DNA of 64,000 bases from JBBQWR01 sp038210495 (lineage in GTDB: Bacteria; Planctomycetota; Planctomycetia; Pirellulales; DATAWG01): positions 62,001 through 126,000 of the forward strand of contig JBBQWR010000005.1 of the NCBI GenBank assembly GCA_038210495.1, read 5' to 3'. Below, one piece after another: positions 26,116-39,760 of the stretch. Made by a program: the position numbers and the translations under genes. The notes under the pieces are model-generated. The model ran no database searches and was not told the origin of the DNA. It saw only the letters and a program-made list of their open reading frames with translations. Within the stretch, counting starts at the first letter, position 1, and every line of letters begins with the position of its first letter.

Positions 26116-27135
26116 GTGGCCGATAACGTGGACAACATGCTGAACCAGCCGCATTCCGACGAGGCTTCGCCGCTTGCCGAGCAGGGGCAGCCCGCGCACG
26201 CGCCGGAACAGGCCGAGCGATCGGCGGAAAGCAGCGGTGCGGGCCAACACGGTGGTCGCACGGCAGCCGCGTACCCGGAGCATCACGCGGCTCAGTCGCA
26301 CCATTCGCCCGAATCCGAGCCGCACGCCGACGGTCCCGAGGCCATGCATACGAGCGAATATTCTCCAGCGTCAGCCGCCGAGCCGGCGGCCGCGACCGAA
26401 GAACCCACTGCGACCGAAGAACCCACTGCAAGCGAAGAATCCACCCCGGCTGAACCTATCGCGGCGCCTGAAACCGGCGCGGAAGCCCCGGCCGGCGTCC
26501 AACCGCAGGCGCCTCGCAAAGCGCCGGTTAGCAAACGGGCCGCTCGTCCGACGAAAGACCGGGTCGTTCACGACGTCGTCGACCCCACGGCGTCCGACGA
26601 GATTAAACAAGAATGGTACATCCTCAAGGTGCAGAGCAACCGGGAGGAATCGATCCGCGAGGGGCTCATGCGCCGCGTCGCGATGGCCGGTCTTGAGCGC
26701 TATTTCGGCGAGTGCATCGTGCCGACTGAAATGGTCTCTGAATTCAAGGGGGGCAAGAAGCGGATCACGAAGCGGAAGCTGTATCCCGGCTACTTGGTCG
26801 TCCACATGGAGATCAACGACGACACCTGGTACGTCGTGCGCGAGACGCCCGGCATCGGCGATTTCACCGGCTCGGTCGGTCGTCCCTCGCCGATGGCTAT
26901 CGCCGACGTGCAAAAGATCATTGCCAAGACCGACGAAACGACCGACGAGGCGCCCAAACTGAAGATCGGCTTCAAGAAGGGCGAGCGGGTTAAAATCAAC
27001 GAAGGAACCTTCGAGAACTTCGAGGGAGATGTCGACGCGATCGACGAAGCCAATGGCCGCGTCATCGTGATGATCAACATTTTCGGCCGTTCGACGCCGG
27101 TCGAACTCGAATACTGGCAGATCGAAGCGCTATAG
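26116..27135 (+). CDS. nusG: Transcription termination/antitermination protein NusG with long N-terminal tail
   Basis: 339 residues from GTG 26116 (GGAA 8 nt upstream); typical NusG is about 180. The NGN domain begins near residue 165 (EWYILKVQSNREESIREGLM, then YPGYLVVHMEIND and VRETPGIGDFTGSVG) and the KOW domain occupies about 280-339 (FKKGERVKINEGTFENFEGDV). Residues 1-160 are acidic and Ala/Glu/Pro/His-rich with tandem ATEEPTATEEPTASEE repeats, and should be disordered. NusG binds the RNA polymerase clamp and links it to Rho or the ribosome. An internal start would give a normal-sized NusG, but no ATG/GTG with a ribosome site stands just before the NGN domain, so the tail is probably translated. 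Confidence 0.93.
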   Translation: MADNVDNMLNQPHSDEASPLAEQGQPAHAPEQAERSAESSGAGQHGGRTAAAYPEHHAAQSHHSPESEPHADGPEAMHTSEYSPASAAEPAAATEEPTATEEPTASEESTPAEPIAAPETGAEAPAGVQPQAPRKAPVSKRAARPTKDRVVHDVVDPTASDEIKQEWYILKVQSNREESIREGLMRRVAMAGLERYFGECIVPTEMVSEFKGGKKRITKRKLYPGYLVVHMEINDDTWYVVRETPGIGDFTGSVGRPSPMAIADVQKIIAKTDETTDEAPKLKIGFKKGERVKINEGTFENFEGDVDAIDEANGRVIVMINIFGRSTPVELEYWQIEAL

Positions 27136-27195
27136 CCGCGTTCGCTTGCGGCGCGCGTTGCAAGACGCCGAGCGCGTCGCAAGCGAACGCGGCTA
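27133..27195 (+). repeat. Perfect 18-bp inverted repeat between nusG and rplK
   Basis: TAGCCGCGTTCGCTTGCG (27133-27150) is matched exactly by its reverse complement at 27178-27195, with a 27-nt GC-rich loop. It starts at the nusG stop codon. In RNA this would be a very stable hairpin separating secE-nusG from rplKAJL; with no T-tract it may mark an mRNA processing or stability site, or be a dispersed palindrome. Confidence 0.75.
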
Positions 27196-27246
27196 AAAAT
27201 CATAACTATCGAAATCAACTTAATACACTCGCGATAGCAACTCCTC

Positions 27247-27672
27247 ATGGCAAAGCAACTCGTTGGACAAGCGAAGTTTCAGGTTCCCGGCGGCCAGGCG
27301 ACTCCCGCGCCCCCGGTGGGCACGTCGCTCGGTAAGTTCGGCATCAACCTGGGTCAGTTCGTGATGCAGTTCAACGAGCGGACGCGCGAAGCCGGTGGCA
27401 TGCCGATTCCCGTCGTCGTCAATGTGTACAACGATCGCAGCTTCGATTTCGTGACCAAGAGCCCACCGGCGGCGGCCCTGCTCAAGCAGGCAGCCGGCAT
27501 CGCCAAAGGCGCCGGCGTCCCGAACAAAGACAAGGTCGGCAAGGTGACGGGCGCTCAGGTCGCCGACATCGTTAAAATGAAAATGGCCGATCTCAACGCC
27601 CGCGACGTGGAACACGCGAAGCGGATGATCGAAGGCACGGCCCGCAGCATGGGAATCACCATCGAAGGTTGA
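27247..27672 (+). CDS. rplK: 50S ribosomal protein L11
   Basis: 141 residues, the normal length. L11 forms the GTPase-associated centre with 23S rRNA and L10-L12. Recognisable parts are [20 protein letters not shown] at the N-terminus, [43 protein letters not shown] and the C-terminal [12 protein letters not shown]. There is no clear Shine-Dalgarno before ATG 27247. It opens the rplK-rplA-rplJ-rplL group after the inverted repeat. Confidence 0.98.
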   Translation: MAKQLVGQAKFQVPGGQATPAPPVGTSLGKFGINLGQFVMQFNERTREAGGMPIPVVVNVYNDRSFDFVTKSPPAAALLKQAAGIAKGAGVPNKDKVGKVTGAQVADIVKMKMADLNARDVEHAKRMIEGTARSMGITIEG

Positions 27673-27737
27673 AATAAATTCTCGCGTTTTAGCCGCCGGT
27701 TTCAACCGGCCATATTCCCTTAAGAAATTCAAGTCCA

Positions 27738-28421
27738 ATGCCCCAGCTCACCAAACGCTACAAAGTGATGGCGGAAAAATGCCCGCCTCCCAAGACGTCC
27801 GTGCCGCTGGATCAGGCCGTCGCCATCCTGCGCCAATTCAATACTCGTAAATTCGACCAGAGCGTCGAGATCGCGATGCGACTGGGGATCGATGCCAAGC
27901 AGGCCGATCAACTGGTCCGCGGCTCGATCGTGCTGCCGCACGGCATCGGCAAGTCGAAACGCGTCGTGGTGTTCGCCAAGGGAGATCAGGCGGCGGCAGC
28001 GACGGCGGCCGGCGCCGATGAAGTCGGTTCCGATGAACTGGCCAAGAAGATCAAAGAAGGCTGGACCGATTTCGACGCCTGCATCGCCGCGCCCGACATG
28101 ATGGGTTTGGTCGGTCCGCTGGGCAAAGTGCTCGGTCCGCGAGGATTGATGCCGAGCCCTCGCGCCGGCACGGTCACGGCCGACGTGGCCAAGACGGTTC
28201 GCGAATACAAAGCCGGCAAGGTCGAGTTCCGCAACGACGCGGGCGGGATCATTCACGCAGTAGTCGGCAAGCTGAGCTTCGACGACAAGAAACTGGCCGA
28301 CAATATCAACGCCTTTATCCACCATGTGATGGGGCTAAAGCCGCACACCGTCAAGGGCCAGTACCTCAAGAGTATCACGGTCAGCGCCACGATGACCCCG
28401 GGCATCCAAGTCGCCGCATAA
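27738..28421 (+). CDS. rplA: 50S ribosomal protein L1
   Basis: 227 residues, full length. L1 forms the mobile stalk at the ribosomal E site and in many bacteria represses its own operon. Visible: [62 protein letters not shown] (the L1 signature) and [19 protein letters not shown]. It starts 65 nt after rplK; the gap has a small palindrome GCCGGTT-TC-AACCGGC at 27695-27710. Confidence 0.98.
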   Translation: MPQLTKRYKVMAEKCPPPKTSVPLDQAVAILRQFNTRKFDQSVEIAMRLGIDAKQADQLVRGSIVLPHGIGKSKRVVVFAKGDQAAAATAAGADEVGSDELAKKIKEGWTDFDACIAAPDMMGLVGPLGKVLGPRGLMPSPRAGTVTADVAKTVREYKAGKVEFRNDAGGIIHAVVGKLSFDDKKLADNINAFIHHVMGLKPHTVKGQYLKSITVSATMTPGIQVAA

Positions 28422-28438
28422 TAATTACCCCACTGAAA

Positions 28439-28466
28439 TACATAGCCGCGGCATCCTGCCGCGGAG
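28439..28466 (-). repeat. Dispersed repeat, CCGCGGC family (copy 3)
   Basis: Reverse-orientation copy of the 28-bp element found at 4030 and 8712, inserted between rplA and rplJ, where the r-protein L10 leader would normally lie. Confidence 0.6.
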
Positions 28467-28509
28467 TCACGGCATAAAGAAGTCACGACGACAAACCGAG
28501 TAGTCCGCC

Positions 28510-29139
28510 ATGAGTAAAATTGTCAAAGACCTGGTTACCAACGATCTCCGCCGGCAATTGACCGGCGTGAACGATTTGTTGCTCATCAATGTCGTCGGCC
28601 TCGACGCCGTTCGCACCTCGAAGCTTCGTAAGGAGCTGCGGGCGAAGAACATCAGGCTCGAGGTCGTCAAGAACAGCCTTGCCCGGCGGGCCGCCGAAGG
28701 CACGCCGCTGGCCCCGGCCTTTCAAGGGGTCGAAGGCAGCTTGGCGATGGTTTGGGGGGGCGAGGACATCGTCTCGCTGGCAAAGGAGATCACCCGGATC
28801 TCCGGCCTGAAAGAATTCGACGGGGTCGTGGCTCGCGGCGGTGCGATGGACGGCGCAAAGCTATCTCCCCAAGAAGTGAAGCAGGTCAGCACTTGGCCGT
28901 CGCGCGAAGAGCAACTGAGCCTGCTGCTCGGTCAGGTTCTCTCGCCGGGCGCCGTGCTGGTGGGTCAATTGTCAGGCGCAGCGGGCGTTTTGGCCGGACA
29001 GATCAAGCAGCGATTCGAAGACCTGGAGAAGGCGGCCCCCCCCGAAGCCGCCGCGCCAGCCGAAGTCACTGCGCCAGCCGAAGCAACCGCCAGTGATGCC
29101 ACGCCCGCCGCCGCTCCGCCGGCAGCGCCGCCCGGCTAA
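28510..29139 (+). CDS. rplJ: 50S ribosomal protein L10
   Basis: 209 residues, longer than the usual 165-175. The N-terminal globular part is typical (MSKIVKDLVTNDLRRQLTGV, LRKELRAKNIRLEVVKNSLARRAAEG, GVEGSLAMVWGGEDIVSLAKEI). The helix that carries L7/L12 dimers is present (LVGQLSGAAGVLAGQIKQRFEDLEK). The extra length is an Ala/Pro/Glu-rich tail (about 180-209, with APAEVTAPAEATA repeats). L10 is the base of the stalk. It lies between rplA and rplL. Confidence 0.97.
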   Translation: MSKIVKDLVTNDLRRQLTGVNDLLLINVVGLDAVRTSKLRKELRAKNIRLEVVKNSLARRAAEGTPLAPAFQGVEGSLAMVWGGEDIVSLAKEITRISGLKEFDGVVARGGAMDGAKLSPQEVKQVSTWPSREEQLSLLLGQVLSPGAVLVGQLSGAAGVLAGQIKQRFEDLEKAAPPEAAAPAEVTAPAEATASDATPAAAPPAAPPG

Positions 29140-29207
29140 AGCCGACGCACAGTGAATTTACGCATTCTATCCCAACAATTTCCCATACTATTTTTGAAAC
29201 GCGTCAC

Positions 29208-29242
29208 ACCGGAATTTTTCCGGTCGGCCCGAGCTTTCGGGC
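29208..29242 (+). promoter_or_regulatory. Two tandem hairpins upstream of rplL
   Basis: ACCGGAA-TTT-TTCCGGT (29208-29224) is followed at once by GCCCGA-GCTT-TCGGGC (29227-29242), about 40 nt before the rplL start. Tandem compact hairpins at this junction suit an mRNA processing or translational control element that lets L7/L12 be made in excess over L10; this is inference. Confidence 0.5.
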
Positions 29243-29279
29243 TGAAGCTGGCGCCCACTGAGAAAGGACGATTTTCGCC

Positions 29280-29693
29280 ATGGCGACCGCCGAAGCAACC
29301 CGAGAATACTCTGCCAGCGCCAAAGAGCTGGGAGACAAGATCGTTGAACTGACCTTGAAGCAGGCGAAGGAACTGAGCGACTATTTGGAGCACGAGCACG
29401 GCATCAAGCCGGCCGCCGGTGGCGCCGTCATGATGGCCCCTGCTGGCGGTGGCGGCGCGGCTGCGGCGCCGCCGGAAGTTCAGACCGAGTTCACCGTCTT
29501 GCTCGAAGCATTCGGCGAAAAGAAGATCGGCGTCATCAAGGTGGTTCGCGCCGCGACCGGCCTGGGACTCAAGGAAGCCAAGGACCTCGTGGAAGGCGTC
29601 CCCAGCAAGATCAAGGAGGGCGTCTCGAAGGAAGATGCAGAAAAGCTGAAAAAGGAATTGGTGGAAGCCGGCGCCACGGTTTCGATCAAGTAG
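29280..29693 (+). CDS. rplL: 50S ribosomal protein L7/L12
   Basis: 137 residues. The N-terminal dimerisation helix region (residues 1-40, [20 protein letters not shown]) leads through an Ala/Gly hinge ([19 protein letters not shown]) to the conserved C-terminal factor-binding domain ([40 protein letters not shown] and a terminal [14 protein letters not shown]). Several copies per ribosome recruit EF-Tu and EF-G. AAAGGACG is a good ribosome site before ATG 29280. Confidence 0.98.
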   Translation: MATAEATREYSASAKELGDKIVELTLKQAKELSDYLEHEHGIKPAAGGAVMMAPAGGGGAAAAPPEVQTEFTVLLEAFGEKKIGVIKVVRAATGLGLKEAKDLVEGVPSKIKEGVSKEDAEKLKKELVEAGATVSIK

Positions 29694-29701
29694 TCCACGT
29701 C

Positions 29702-29738
29702 CCGCTCCGTCGCGGCGCTGGCCGGCGCGACGGGGCGG
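29702..29738 (+). promoter_or_regulatory. GC-rich hairpin in rplL-rpoB gap (possible attenuator)
   Basis: Stem CCGTCGCG / CGCGACGG (29707-29714 with 29726-29733), extended by CCGC / GCGG outside, starts 8 nt after the rplL stop. Partial terminators at this point are known in other bacteria to reduce rpoBC transcription relative to rplJL. The lack of a T-tract makes this tentative. Confidence 0.5.
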
Positions 29739-30072
29739 TCACGAGGTTCGATGCCGGCGCCGGGTCTTGCGACGCGAGTCGCTCGCAAGCTCGGCCGGTG
29801 GCCCCGGGGAATCCACGCGAAGGGATTCCTCGCAACATGTTCTCAAGATTGCTTTTCGTACCCCGCGGCTTCCCTCAAACAACGCGCCCGGCGGGTCTAT
29901 CCAGACCTGCGGCGGACGCGGCAACAGCAGCTGCTTGAATCATTAAGTCAAGCCAGCGATGAGCCGGTTTTTCTCGGACGTTTCGTGCTGCGCCCGTCTC
30001 GCCGCCGAAATTAGCCGCCGAAACCCGCCGACCTAAAATCGTTCGTACTCAAGTCTAGGAGCACATCACGCT
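29739..30072. other. rplL-rpoB intergenic region, no supported gene
   Basis: About 330 bp. An ORF at 29751-30014 encodes an Arg/Pro/Ser-rich 87-mer with shadow-like composition and no ribosome site, so it is not called. A promoter for rpoB may lie here, but I cannot place one. Confidence 0.4.
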
Positions 30073-33000
30073 ATGGCCACAACGGCAGAACGACGTCTCC
30101 GCCCCAAGGAAGTCCGCCGCTTCGGCAGCCTTCGCGCCCACCATGCGATTCCCGATCTGACCCAGATCCAAACGCAAAGTTACGATAGCTTCCTCCAGTA
30201 CGAAGCATCGCCGCAGAAGCGCAAGGATCACGGCATCGAGGGAGTCCTGCGCGAAATCTTCCCGATCGAGAGCTACGACAAGAACCTCAAGCTCGAATAC
30301 ATCCGCTACGAGCTCGGCAAACCGCGGTACGAACCGCACGAGTGCCGCCAGCTTCGGCTGACCTACGGGCGGCCGTTCCGCGTTTGGCTGCGGCTCACCA
30401 AAGAAGAGCCAATCGAGGAAGAAGTCTATTTGGGCGATATGCCCATCATGCTCGGCGGCGGCGAGTTTATCATCAATGGCGCCGAACGGGTCGTGGTCAG
30501 CCAATTGCACCGCAGTCCGGGCATCGACTTCGTCGCCGATACCGATGCCGGCGATCGCAAGCTCCATAGCTGCCGGATCATTCCCGAGCGCGGAAGCTGG
30601 ATCGAGTTGAACATCTCGAAAAAGGACACGCTTACCGTCCGCATCGACCAAAGCGGCAAGTTCTCCGCGATGACGCTCCTGCGGGCGATGGATCCCAAGT
30701 ACAGCTTGGATTCCGAGCTCCTGCGGGTGTTCTATCCGACGACCGAGGAAAAGGTAGTCGACGGCCGCAGCGTGGCCAAGATCGAAGGCAAGATCGCCGT
30801 CGAGGACATCGTCTACCCGTCCGGCAGCGAGAAGGCCGGCGAAGTGATCATCGAATCGGGTCAGAAGATCACCAAAAACGTCGCCGAGTTGATTTGCACC
30901 TCGGGGCTGACGTCCGTCGAGGTGATGCCCGACGTGAAGGCGCCGCTGATTATCAACAGCCTCGCGGAAGACGCCACCTCGAGCCACGAGGAAGCCCTGC
31001 TGCGAATCTATCAGCGCCTCCGGCCGGGCAACCCGCCGCAATTGGAAAAAGCCCGGGCGCTGTTCCACGAAAAGTTCTACGACACGAATCGCTATCGCTT
31101 GGGTCGCGTCGGTCGCTTCCGTATCAGCCGGAAGCTGAAGCTCGATATCCCGGAAACGGAGATGACGCTGCGTCCCGAGGACTTGATCGCCGCGATCAAG
31201 TATTTGCTGGAGCTGACGTCCAGCGGACCGAACGCCGAAATCGACGACATCGATCACCTGGGCAATCGCCGCCTGCGAACAATTGACGAGTTGGCCGCCG
31301 ACGAGCTCCGCAAGGGCTTTCTCAAGCTTCGCCGCACCGTCCAGGAGCGGATGAGCCTGAAGGACGTGGCCGACATGACGCCCCGCAGTTTGATTAACCC
31401 CAAGAGCGTGTCGGCGGCGATCGAGTATTTCTTCGGCCGGGGCGAATTGTCGCAGGTCGTCGATCAGACCAACCCGCTGTCGATGCTCACGCACGAGCGG
31501 CGGTTGTCGGCCTTGGGCCCTGGCGGTTTGAATCGCAAACGGGCCGGTTTCGAAGTCCGCGACGTGCATATTTCGCACTATGGGCGCATCTGCCCGATCG
31601 AGACGCCTGAAGGCACGAACATCGGTTTGATCTCCAGTTTGGGGATTTACGCCGGCGTCGACGGATATGGATTCTTGATCACGCCTTATCGCAAAGTTCA
31701 TAAAGGCAAGCTGACCGACGAAGTCGTATGGCTCCGGGCCGATCAGGAGAGCGACGCCTATGTTGCTCCCGCCGATGCCCCGGTGGTCAATAGCGTCATC
31801 CAAGGCGATACGATCATCGCCCGGTTCCACTCGGACTTCGAGCTCGCGCCGGTCGAGAAGATTCAGTACATCGACGTGGCGCCGAGCCAGATGGTGGGCG
31901 TCTCGGCCGGACTGATTCCGTTTCTCGAACACGACGACGCCAACCGCGCCTTGATGGGTTCCAACATGCAGCGGCAAGCCGTGCCGCTGCTGGTGACCGA
32001 GCCGCCGATCGTGGCGACCGGAATGGAGCGCGACGTCGCGCAAAACTCCGGAATGCTCGTCCGCGCCGCCCGCAAGGGGACGGTCAGTTATGTCGACGCC
32101 AATCGAATCGAAATCGGCGGCGACACCTACACGATGCGCAAGTTCGTCGGGCTGAACGAACGGACCTGCCAGAACCAGAAGCCGATCATCGAGGTCGGTC
32201 AAAAGGTGGAGAAGGGTGAGGTCATCGCCGACGGCGCCGCGACGTTCAAGGGCGAACTGGCCCTGGGGCGGAACGTGCTCGTGGGCTTCATGGCCTGGGA
32301 CGGGTTCAATTTTGAGGATGCGATTATCATCAGCGAAGAACTGGTGCGCAACGACACCTACACGTCGATCCACATCGAGGAATTCGACATCGAGATCCGC
32401 GAGACGAAGCTGGGCCGCGAGGAGTTCACTCGCGATATTCCCAACGTCAGCGAGAAGGCCCTCCGCAATTTGGACGAGAGCGGGATCGTGCAAATCGGCA
32501 CCTACGTTCGGCCCGGAGATGTTCTCGTCGGCAAGGTTTCGCCCAAATCGAAGACCGAGCTGACCCCCGAGGAAAAGCTGCTGCACGCGATCTTCGGCCG
32601 GGCCGGCGAAGACGTGAAGAACGATTCGCTCGAAGTCCCCTCCGGCGTCGAAGGGATCGTGATCGACACGCAGAAATTCTCGCGCCGGATGAGCCTCACC
32701 GAAGACGAACGCAAGATCTTCGAAAAGGTCCTCAAGGAAACGGAGAACGAGGGGAACGCCAAGGTGGCCGCCGCGTTTGGCACCATGGTCGCCGAAATGG
32801 AATCCGTTCTGCAGCGTCCGTTGACCGACGAAGACGGCACGCCGCTGGTCAGCGATCAGGAAAACCGGTTCGTCGCCGAACGGGCGATGCAGTTCAAGCT
32901 CGAAGCACTCGACATCCGCAGTCCGCAGCGCAAGACCGACATCGAAAAGATTCACAAGAATCTCTGGCCGGCGGTCGAGGCGGCCATCGACGAGCGCGAA

Positions 33001-33783
33001 CGGAAGCTCAACAGCATGAAGCGTGGCGACGAGCTCCGCAGCGGCGTGCTCCAGATGGTCAAGGTTTACGTCGCCGCCAAGCGAGTGATATCGGTCGGCG
33101 ACAAGATGGCCGGCCGGCACGGTAACAAGGGGGTGATCTCGAAGATTCTGCCCGAGGCCGACATGCCGTTCCTGGCCGATGGCACGCCGGTGCAGATCGT
33201 GCTCAATCCGCTGGGCGTTCCCAGCCGTATGAACGTGGGTCAAATTTTGGAGACGCACTTGGGCTGGGCCGGCGCCAAGCTCGGTTTCCAAGCCATCACG
33301 CCCGTGTTCGACGGAGCCACCGAAGAAGCGATCAACGAATGCCTGGAAGCGGCCAAACTGCCCAAGCATGGCAAGGCCCAACTGTTCGACGGCCGCACGG
33401 GCGAGCCGCTCGAGCAGGAAACCACGGTCGGCTACATCTACATGCTCAAACTGCATCACTTGGTCGATGACAAGGTCCACGCCCGCTCGACGGGCCCCTA
33501 CTCGCTCATCACGCAGCAGCCGCTGGGTGGCAAGGCGCGATTCGGCGGACAGCGTTTCGGGGAAATGGAAGTCTGGGCCTTGGAAGCCTATGGCGCGGCT
33601 TATATCCTTCAAGAGCTGCTCACGGTCAAGAGCGACGACGTCGAAGGCCGGACTAAGATTTACGAGTCGATGGTTAAGGGCGAAAACACGCTGGAAGCCG
33701 GCACGCCGGCCAGCTTCGACGTGCTCACAAACGAAATCCGCGGCTTGGGCTTGAACATGCAACTGGAGAAACGACGGATTTAA
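30073..33783 (+). CDS. rpoB: DNA-directed RNA polymerase subunit beta
   Basis: 1236 residues. Typical beta-subunit blocks run in order: N-terminal lobe ([19 protein letters not shown]), [21 protein letters not shown] (fork region), the rifampicin-pocket stretch ([59 protein letters not shown]), [35 protein letters not shown] and the C-terminal [20 protein letters not shown]. The pocket residues look wild type for rifampicin sensitivity ([22 protein letters not shown]). It is followed 3 nt later by an antitoxin-like gene instead of rpoC. Confidence 0.98.
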   Translation: MATTAERRLRPKEVRRFGSLRAHHAIPDLTQIQTQSYDSFLQYEASPQKRKDHGIEGVLREIFPIESYDKNLKLEYIRYELGKPRYEPHECRQLRLTYGRPFRVWLRLTKEEPIEEEVYLGDMPIMLGGGEFIINGAERVVVSQLHRSPGIDFVADTDAGDRKLHSCRIIPERGSWIELNISKKDTLTVRIDQSGKFSAMTLLRAMDPKYSLDSELLRVFYPTTEEKVVDGRSVAKIEGKIAVEDIVYPSGSEKAGEVIIESGQKITKNVAELICTSGLTSVEVMPDVKAPLIINSLAEDATSSHEEALLRIYQRLRPGNPPQLEKARALFHEKFYDTNRYRLGRVGRFRISRKLKLDIPETEMTLRPEDLIAAIKYLLELTSSGPNAEIDDIDHLGNRRLRTIDELAADELRKGFLKLRRTVQERMSLKDVADMTPRSLINPKSVSAAIEYFFGRGELSQVVDQTNPLSMLTHERRLSALGPGGLNRKRAGFEVRDVHISHYGRICPIETPEGTNIGLISSLGIYAGVDGYGFLITPYRKVHKGKLTDEVVWLRADQESDAYVAPADAPVVNSVIQGDTIIARFHSDFELAPVEKIQYIDVAPSQMVGVSAGLIPFLEHDDANRALMGSNMQRQAVPLLVTEPPIVATGMERDVAQNSGMLVRAARKGTVSYVDANRIEIGGDTYTMRKFVGLNERTCQNQKPIIEVGQKVEKGEVIADGAATFKGELALGRNVLVGFMAWDGFNFEDAIIISEELVRNDTYTSIHIEEFDIEIRETKLGREEFTRDIPNVSEKALRNLDESGIVQIGTYVRPGDVLVGKVSPKSKTELTPEEKLLHAIFGRAGEDVKNDSLEVPSGVEGIVIDTQKFSRRMSLTEDERKIFEKVLKETENEGNAKVAAAFGTMVAEMESVLQRPLTDEDGTPLVSDQENRFVAERAMQFKLEALDIRSPQRKTDIEKIHKNLWPAVEAAIDERERKLNSMKRGDELRSGVLQMVKVYVAAKRVISVGDKMAGRHGNKGVISKILPEADMPFLADGTPVQIVLNPLGVPSRMNVGQILETHLGWAGAKLGFQAITPVFDGATEEAINECLEAAKLPKHGKAQLFDGRTGEPLEQETTVGYIYMLKLHHLVDDKVHARSTGPYSLITQQPLGGKARFGGQRFGEMEVWALEAYGAAYILQELLTVKSDDVEGRTKIYESMVKGENTLEAGTPASFDVLTNEIRGLGLNMQLEKRRI

Positions 33784-33786
33784 GCC

Positions 33787-34023
33787 ATGACTTACACCCG
33801 CATCACGGTGAATCCAGGCCAAATGGGCGGCGTGCCGTGCGTCCGATCTCTTCGGATTCCGGTCGCGACGGTAGTCGGAATGGTCGCCGAGCGGATGTCC
33901 GACAGCGAGATAATGAAATACTTTCCAGACTTAGTTAAGGAGGACATTCAGGAATGCTTGCAGTTTGCCGCTGAAGCGGTGCGCGAGCGTGAACTGCCGA
34001 TGATTTCGACGTCGCCCGCATGA
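33787..34023 (+). CDS. DUF433 family antitoxin
   Basis: 78 residues, typical DUF433: ITVNPGQMGGVPCVRSLRIP, then VATVVGMVAERMSDSEIMKYFPDLVKEDIQECLQFAAE, a winged-helix-like fold found in antitoxins of type II modules. It starts 3 nt after the rpoB stop, so ribosomes could reinitiate from rpoB, and overlaps the next gene by 4 nt (ATGA). Pairing with a DUF5615 protein is the classic arrangement. Its place inside the rpoB-rpoC unit is highly unusual. Confidence 0.88.
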   Translation: MTYTRITVNPGQMGGVPCVRSLRIPVATVVGMVAERMSDSEIMKYFPDLVKEDIQECLQFAAEAVRERELPMISTSPA

Positions 34024-34388
34024 AATTCCTGGTTGACAATGCAGTTTCGCCGTTCATTTCACGGGGGCTTCAACAGGCCGGCTATGACGCGGTACACGTT
34101 CAAGACTATGGCATGGCGGAGGCCAGCGATGACCAAATCATCGATCGCGCAGCCATTGAGCAACGGATTGTATTTTCCTCCGACACTGACGTTGGAACAT
34201 TGCTCTCGCAACGGAAAACTCAAGAGCCGTCAATCATTTTATTGCGTGGGGAACTATCGCGATTTCCGCCGAATCAACTTCAAACGATCCTAAGGAACTT
34301 GCCGGCGGTTCAGACAAGTCTGGAAGCGGGAGCCATTGTGGTCTTTGAAAAACAAAGAATTAGAGTTCGAAATCTACCGCTGCCTTAA
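34020..34388 (+). CDS. DUF5615 PIN-like protein (putative toxin)
   Basis: 122 residues: MKFLVDNAVSPFISRGLQQA (first acidic strand), GYDAVHVQDYGMAEASDDQI, VFSSDTDVGTLL, SIILLRG and a C-terminal GAIVVFEKQRIRVRNLPL. This is the Mut7-C/DUF5615 PIN-like fold, whose conserved Asp residues suggest a metal-dependent ribonuclease. It is usually paired with DUF433, as here, with a 4-nt overlap. The expected Asp residues of the family (VDN, DY, SSDTD) are present, so it may be active. Its expression would follow that of rpoB. Confidence 0.85.
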   Translation: MKFLVDNAVSPFISRGLQQAGYDAVHVQDYGMAEASDDQIIDRAAIEQRIVFSSDTDVGTLLSQRKTQEPSIILLRGELSRFPPNQLQTILRNLPAVQTSLEAGAIVVFEKQRIRVRNLPLP

Positions 34389-34644
34389 GCAGAGCTTGCA
34401 ATTGCATGAACGGGCGGAACAGACAATTCGTTCGCTAGAAAACCGGACAGCCAAACCCCAGCAGGTCTGGCTCGAACCGTTGGGAGAAGCCGGTTCGCTC
34501 CAGGCAGACGCCTTGTAGGAACTGGCCGTAAACATTGATTTTGGAAATGTTGAAATCGACTTGGCCGAGGATGGCTTCGTCGTATATGGATGGGTGACCA
34601 GCATTGCATCAATCGACGTTCAGGGCAATTCGCATGTTGAATGA
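34336..34644 (+). pseudogene. Decayed ORF between toxin and rpoC, in-frame TAG
   Basis: An ORF overlapping the toxin gene end reads SLQLHERAEQTIRSLENRTA, then KPQQVWLEPLGEAGSLQADA and stops at TAG 34516-34518. The same frame continues in protein-like sequence (ELAVNIDFGNVEIDLAEDGF, VVYGWVTSIASIDVQGNSHV) to TGA 34642. Changing TAG back to CAG would give one protein of about 100 residues, so this looks like a gene with a Gln-to-stop mutation. I do not recognise the family. The true start is unclear. Confidence 0.5.
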
Positions 34645-34767
34645 GAGTTTCCGCCCGGGACCTTAACAGAGACTTTTGATCTTAAACAGCGGCGGCCATT
34701 TGCCCGCCGAACGAATAATTAGCGTTAGCATTTAGCATTATCGGTTTCCTCTCGAAAGGGGCCCCCT

Positions 34768-39099
<4,332 letters not shown>

Positions 39100-39137
39100 C
39101 GCGGCTTATTGGATAGCGATTTCGGATAATCGGGTGG

Positions 39138-39169
39138 CCGGGGCTGGAGGCCCTTCGCCGAAGCCCCGG
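39138..39169 (+). terminator. Hairpin repeat after rpoC
   Basis: Stem CCGGGGCT / AGCCCCGG with an inner GGAGGCCCTTCGCC loop, near-identical to the element after tuf at 25378-25409. No T-tract. It may end or process the rpoC message. Confidence 0.5.
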
Positions 39170-39194
39170 TTCCGTTGGTTTACCTGAGCACTGC

Positions 39195-39503
39195 TTAAAC
39201 GGGTTCCACGAAGAGCATGATGTTGTTGAGCGTCACGCCCTTGAACGTAAACGTCTCCATGAAGCCCTTGCGCTTGAAGTCAAATCGAATCGTCCGCAGA
39301 TTGGCGTCGTCCGCGTCGAGCTTGATCTTGAGCCATAGCTCCTGAAAATTTTCTTCGACGATCTCGAAGACGTATTCGCCGACCGTCTTGCCGTCGCTGA
39401 TTATGAGCAGGCGACCATCGCCGATGTAGTAGTGCAGATTGCCCGATTGCTCCTGCCAATGCCCCGGCAGCACTTCACGCGGCGGTCGAAGGTCGGGCTT
39501 CAT
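39195..39503 (-). CDS. Small beta-rich protein, unknown function
   Basis: 102 residues. Strands alternate with charged turns: HWQEQSGNLHYYIGDGRLLI, GEYVFEIVEENFQELWLKIK, LRTIRFDFKRKGFMETFTFK, and a hydrophobic end (LNNIMLFVEPV). It has no signal peptide, so it is probably cytosolic and lipocalin- or beta-sandwich-like; family unknown. It is on the strand opposite to rpoC and rpsL, in a region that also holds a decayed ORF. The ribosome site before ATG 39503 is weak. Confidence 0.65.
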   Translation of the reverse strand: MKPDLRPPREVLPGHWQEQSGNLHYYIGDGRLLIISDGKTVGEYVFEIVEENFQELWLKIKLDADDANLRTIRFDFKRKGFMETFTFKGVTLNNIMLFVEPV

Positions 39504-39760
39504 CGGGTGGCAACGGGAGTTTTAATCGGGTGAAATAGCCGCAATTATCTTCCGCCGCTGAATCGAATCGTGCAAGCAGTGCATCTCAAAGAAGCGGGAA
39601 AACCTTGAGGCGGCTGTCAGGATATTTTGCGGCAGCGTAAGCTGCCTACCAGAAGGATGGTTCGATGGTTTGGGCGTCGATCAGCGAGCAGCGTTTGATT
39701 GCGCTGATTCGACCGTCGGTCGGCGCGATGGGACCAGCCGCCCGTTACCTTTGGAATCTC
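39504..39760. other. Intergenic region, no supported gene
   Basis: Between the small minus-strand gene and the decayed ORF. Six-frame reading gives only short ORFs with shadow-like composition; no clear signal was seen. Confidence 0.4.

Noticed and set aside
29751..30014. 87-residue ORF between rplL and rpoB
   Set aside because: Arg/Ser/Pro-rich, no ribosome site and no recognisable sequence.
30055..33822. 1255-residue antisense ORF across rpoB
   Set aside because: Frame opened by GC-rich third positions of rpoB. Its His/Arg/Asp/Val-rich composition is that of a shadow; no motifs.
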